This document shows, piece by piece, positions 24,115-25,967 of a stretch of 25,967 nucleotides of DNA. The translations under genes were made by a program, and so were the position numbers. The stretch comes from Pseudomonadota bacterium (GTDB lineage: Bacteria; Pseudomonadota; Gammaproteobacteria; Burkholderiales; SHXO01), in contig JAEZCG010000162.1 of the NCBI GenBank assembly GCA_023430065.1, positions 1 to 25,967 of the forward strand. Direction: 5' to 3'. Below the pieces are notes generated by a model. The model was not told the DNA's origin, searched no databases, and was given only the letters and a program-made list of their open reading frames with translations. Numbering within the stretch: the stretch's first letter is position 1; every line of letters begins with the position of its first letter.

Positions 24115-24813
24115 ATGTACGACCATATCGTTCAACTGAGCATGCAGTCCGGCGGATTGATCCCGCTGATGGGCGTGCTATTGCTGGTCACGATCGCGGT
24201 GATCGTCGAGCGCCTCGTGTTCTATCGCCGCGCGCTGCGCTCCGGTAACGCCATGGAGCACGACCTGCAGCTGGTCGATTACCAGAACGTCGAGAAGCTG
24301 CAGCAGCTCGCGGACCACTACGACGGTTCGCTGCAGCGCTCGATCATCTCGTCGGCCCTGGCCTCGCGCGGCCAGGACGCGGACACCATGGAGCGGCACA
24401 TCGACGAGGCGATCATGTGGCAGATGCCCAAGATTGACCGCAACGTGTGGGTGCTCGACAGCTCGGTCACTCTGGCGCCGCTGATGGGTCTGCTCGGCAC
24501 GATCATCGGCATGGTGCACGCGTTCGGCATCCTGGGAGAGGGCGGCGTGGCGGGTGCCGCCGCCCAGATGGTCACCGGCGGCATTGCCGAGGCCCTGGTC
24601 GCCACCGGCCTGGGCCTGCTCATCGCCATCATCGCCGTTGCGTTCCTCAACTACTTCAACAAGCGCGGCCGCCTGGCGCTGCATCAGATGGAGCAGCTCA
24701 AGGTCATGGTGATCAACCGCCTGCACGGCGGCGGCTCGGCGCATCACGGGGTTCCGGTGCGCGAGGCGCACGCAGGAAGAGTGACCGACATCGCGGCGGC
24801 CCGGAGGGCGTGA
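24115..24813 (+). CDS. exbB: ExbB/TolQ family proton-channel subunit
   Basis: 232-residue inner-membrane protein that with ExbD uses the proton gradient to drive TonB. Three hydrophobic segments are visible: LIPLMGVLLLVTIAVIVERLVFY (about 14-36), LAPLMGLLGTIIGMVHAFGIL (about 120-142) and IAEALVATGLGLLIAIIAVAFL (about 158-179). The central LLGTIIGM and EALVATGLGL motifs are diagnostic of the MotA/TolQ/ExbB family. A cytoplasmic helical domain separates the first two segments as usual. AGGAG lies nine bases upstream of the ATG. Its stop overlaps the exbD start by one base. The downstream TonB gene favours ExbB over TolQ. Confidence 0.93.
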   Translation: MYDHIVQLSMQSGGLIPLMGVLLLVTIAVIVERLVFYRRALRSGNAMEHDLQLVDYQNVEKLQQLADHYDGSLQRSIISSALASRGQDADTMERHIDEAIMWQMPKIDRNVWVLDSSVTLAPLMGLLGTIIGMVHAFGILGEGGVAGAAAQMVTGGIAEALVATGLGLLIAIIAVAFLNYFNKRGRLALHQMEQLKVMVINRLHGGGSAHHGVPVREAHAGRVTDIAAARRA

Positions 24814-25250
24814 TGCGCACCGGCCGCAGCAGCTACTTCGAGACCGATCGCCCGCGCGTCGAGGTGATCCCGATGATCGACATCATGATGTTCCTGCTGG
24901 TGTTCTTCGTGCTCATCACGCTGAAGATGATCGCTGGGACCGGCGTGGCGATGGAGTTGCCGGCCTCGGCCACGACGCAGGAACTGAAGACTTCGACCAT
25001 TACCGTCGGCGTGACCAGCGACGGGCAACTGGTGGTGGACGGCAAGGCGGTCGACGGCGAGGCGCTCAAGGCCACGCTGCTGGATCTCAAGAAGGATAAG
25101 GCCATCGACGTCGTGCTCGCGGGCGACAAGGACGCGTCGCTCCAGACCTTGCTGCAGGCGATGGACGCGGTACGCTCGGCCGGCATCACTTCGGTCGGCA
25201 TCGCCGCTCGCGCCGAGAAGCCCGCCCCGGCCCCCGCCCAGAAGCAATGA
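24813..25250 (+). CDS. exbD: ExbD/TolR family biopolymer transport protein
   Basis: 145 residues, with one N-terminal membrane helix, VIPMIDIMMFLLVFFVLITL (about 15-34). It carries the conserved aspartate that takes part in proton conduction. The periplasmic domain (TITVGVTSDGQLVVDGKAV, IDVVLAGDKDASLQTLLQAMDAVRSAGITSVGIA) is the standard ExbD/TolR fold. The ATG overlaps the exbB stop (TGATG) with GGAGG just upstream, and its own stop overlaps the tonB start (ATGA), so the three are translated as one coupled unit. The end is an Ala/Pro tail. Confidence 0.94.
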   Translation: MRTGRSSYFETDRPRVEVIPMIDIMMFLLVFFVLITLKMIAGTGVAMELPASATTQELKTSTITVGVTSDGQLVVDGKAVDGEALKATLLDLKKDKAIDVVLAGDKDASLQTLLQAMDAVRSAGITSVGIAARAEKPAPAPAQKQ

Positions 25251-25954
25251 CCGGGCAGACCGGGCGCGCCAGTGGCGCGTTATGGGCGCAGCCGGACGAG
25301 GAGGACGCGCGTGGCCTTCCGTTCTGGAAGGCGCTGCTGATCGCCGCGCTCATCGAACTGGGGCTGCCCTTCCTCGTGTTCGGCGTGGACTGGTCCTTTC
25401 TGGGGCTGGTTGAACCGCCGCCCACGCCGGTGATGAACGTGCGGCTCGATCCGCCGCTCGAGCCACCCCCTCCGCCACCGCCGCCGGAGAAGCGCAAACC
25501 CGAGCCGGAAAAGCCGATCAAGCAGGTGGAGGTGGAGCTGCCTCCGCCGGCTGCCGGGACCAAGCCTAAGATCCTCGTGGCCAAGCCGGAGCCGGAGAAG
25601 CCCAAGCCGAAGGTGGAGAAGAAGGAAGAACCCGAGCCGGAGCCCGAACCCGAGGAGCCGAAGGAGGAGGAGGTGGAGGCACCCCCGCTGCCCTCGGTCT
25701 TCCAGGACGTCAAGCCGGTGCGCAAGGTCAAGCCGAAATATCCGGAGGACGCCTTGGCTCAGAACATCGAGGGCCAGGTGAAGGTACGGCTGTCGGTCGA
25801 TACCGAGGGCAAGGTAACCAATGCGGTCATCCTTCTCGCCGAACCGCCCGGCGTGTTCGATGCCTCGGTACTGGAGGCCGTGCGCCAGTACACGTTCAAG
25901 CGCGATGGCACGTCCTACGAGGCGGACCAGCTGGTGGTGTTCAGGCTGGAGTGA
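25247..25954 (+). CDS. tonB: TonB energy-transducer protein
   Basis: 235-residue periplasm-spanning protein that carries energy from ExbBD to outer-membrane TonB-dependent receptors. An N-terminal membrane anchor (FWKALLIAALIELGLPFLVFG, about 26-46) is followed by a long Pro/Glu/Lys region with an eight-proline run and repeated EPEP/KPEPEKP units, which would span the periplasm. The C-terminal TonB domain starts near 160 with VRKVKPKYPEDALAQNIEGQVKVRLSVD and ends in VLEAVRQYTFKR...VVFRLE. The cytoplasmic N-terminus is longer than usual (about 25 residues). It is joined to exbD by a 4-base overlap. The window ends 13 bases after the stop, so any receptor gene would lie outside. Confidence 0.94.
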   Translation: MTGQTGRASGALWAQPDEEDARGLPFWKALLIAALIELGLPFLVFGVDWSFLGLVEPPPTPVMNVRLDPPLEPPPPPPPPEKRKPEPEKPIKQVEVELPPPAAGTKPKILVAKPEPEKPKPKVEKKEEPEPEPEPEEPKEEEVEAPPLPSVFQDVKPVRKVKPKYPEDALAQNIEGQVKVRLSVDTEGKVTNAVILLAEPPGVFDASVLEAVRQYTFKRDGTSYEADQLVVFRLE

Positions 25955-25967
25955 ACCGGGCCCCCCC

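Noticed and set aside
25954..25967. C homopolymer at the window end as a biological element
   Set aside because: A C run at the very end after the tonB stop is most simply an assembly or sequencing edge effect; nothing beyond it can be read.

Overview
The window is GC-rich (by eye about two thirds G+C, with G/C strongly preferred at third codon positions) and densely packed with genes. No gap between genes exceeds about 300 bp. The gene content suggests an environmental betaproteobacterium, probably Burkholderiales-like, with organic-acid catabolism: an OFA-family transporter, a D-malate/tartrate dehydrogenase, an Ldh_2 dehydrogenase, an HpaI aldolase and a TonB system. This taxonomic call is an inference; no rRNA, tRNA, transposase, integrase or CRISPR array was seen. 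The window ends in a run of C, possibly a contig edge.

Layout. 1-1630 (-): DeaD-type DEAD-box helicase, cut by the left edge. 1739-2860 (+): 3-hydroxyisobutyryl-CoA hydrolase-like protein, divergent from it. 2899-6310 (-): Ldh_2 dehydrogenase, then a striking hairpin built of CGCAAAG units followed by a T tract, then D-malate/tartrate dehydrogenase, a GFA-family zinc protein and a ChaC-type gamma-glutamylcyclotransferase. 6448-7239 (+): HpaI-type aldolase, divergent from the Ldh_2 gene. 7276-12940 (-): in transcription order, an aminotransferase, a small lipoprotein, a secreted Sel1-repeat protein, a DUF1835 protein, a secreted HExxH protein and a cytochrome P450. 13066-14007 (+): 2-dehydropantoate 2-reductase family protein. 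14095-18786 (+): a very large SF1 helicase with a C-terminal PD-(D/E)XK-like nuclease. 18914-20572 (-): OFA-family MFS transporter. 20851-21948 (+): a BON-domain membrane protein and a small charged protein. 21942-22832 (-): a secreted protein with a peptidoglycan-binding-like motif. 23028-25954 (+): a periplasmic solute-binding protein followed by ExbB, ExbD and TonB.

How the genes may work together. Three parts stand out. (1) The 4.0-7.2 kb block combines a decarboxylating hydroxy-acid dehydrogenase, an Ldh_2 oxidoreductase and a pyruvate-forming aldolase, which fits catabolism of a small hydroxy or sugar acid; the OFA carrier could import such an acid, although it lies more than 10 kb away. 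(2) The helicase-nuclease resembles single-gene nucleic-acid or phage-defence proteins and is the best candidate for a little-described system. (3) A solute-binding protein with MxaJ/XoxJ-like traits sits at the head of an exbB-exbD-tonB operon, which suggests that outer-membrane energisation and periplasmic capture serve the same ligand.
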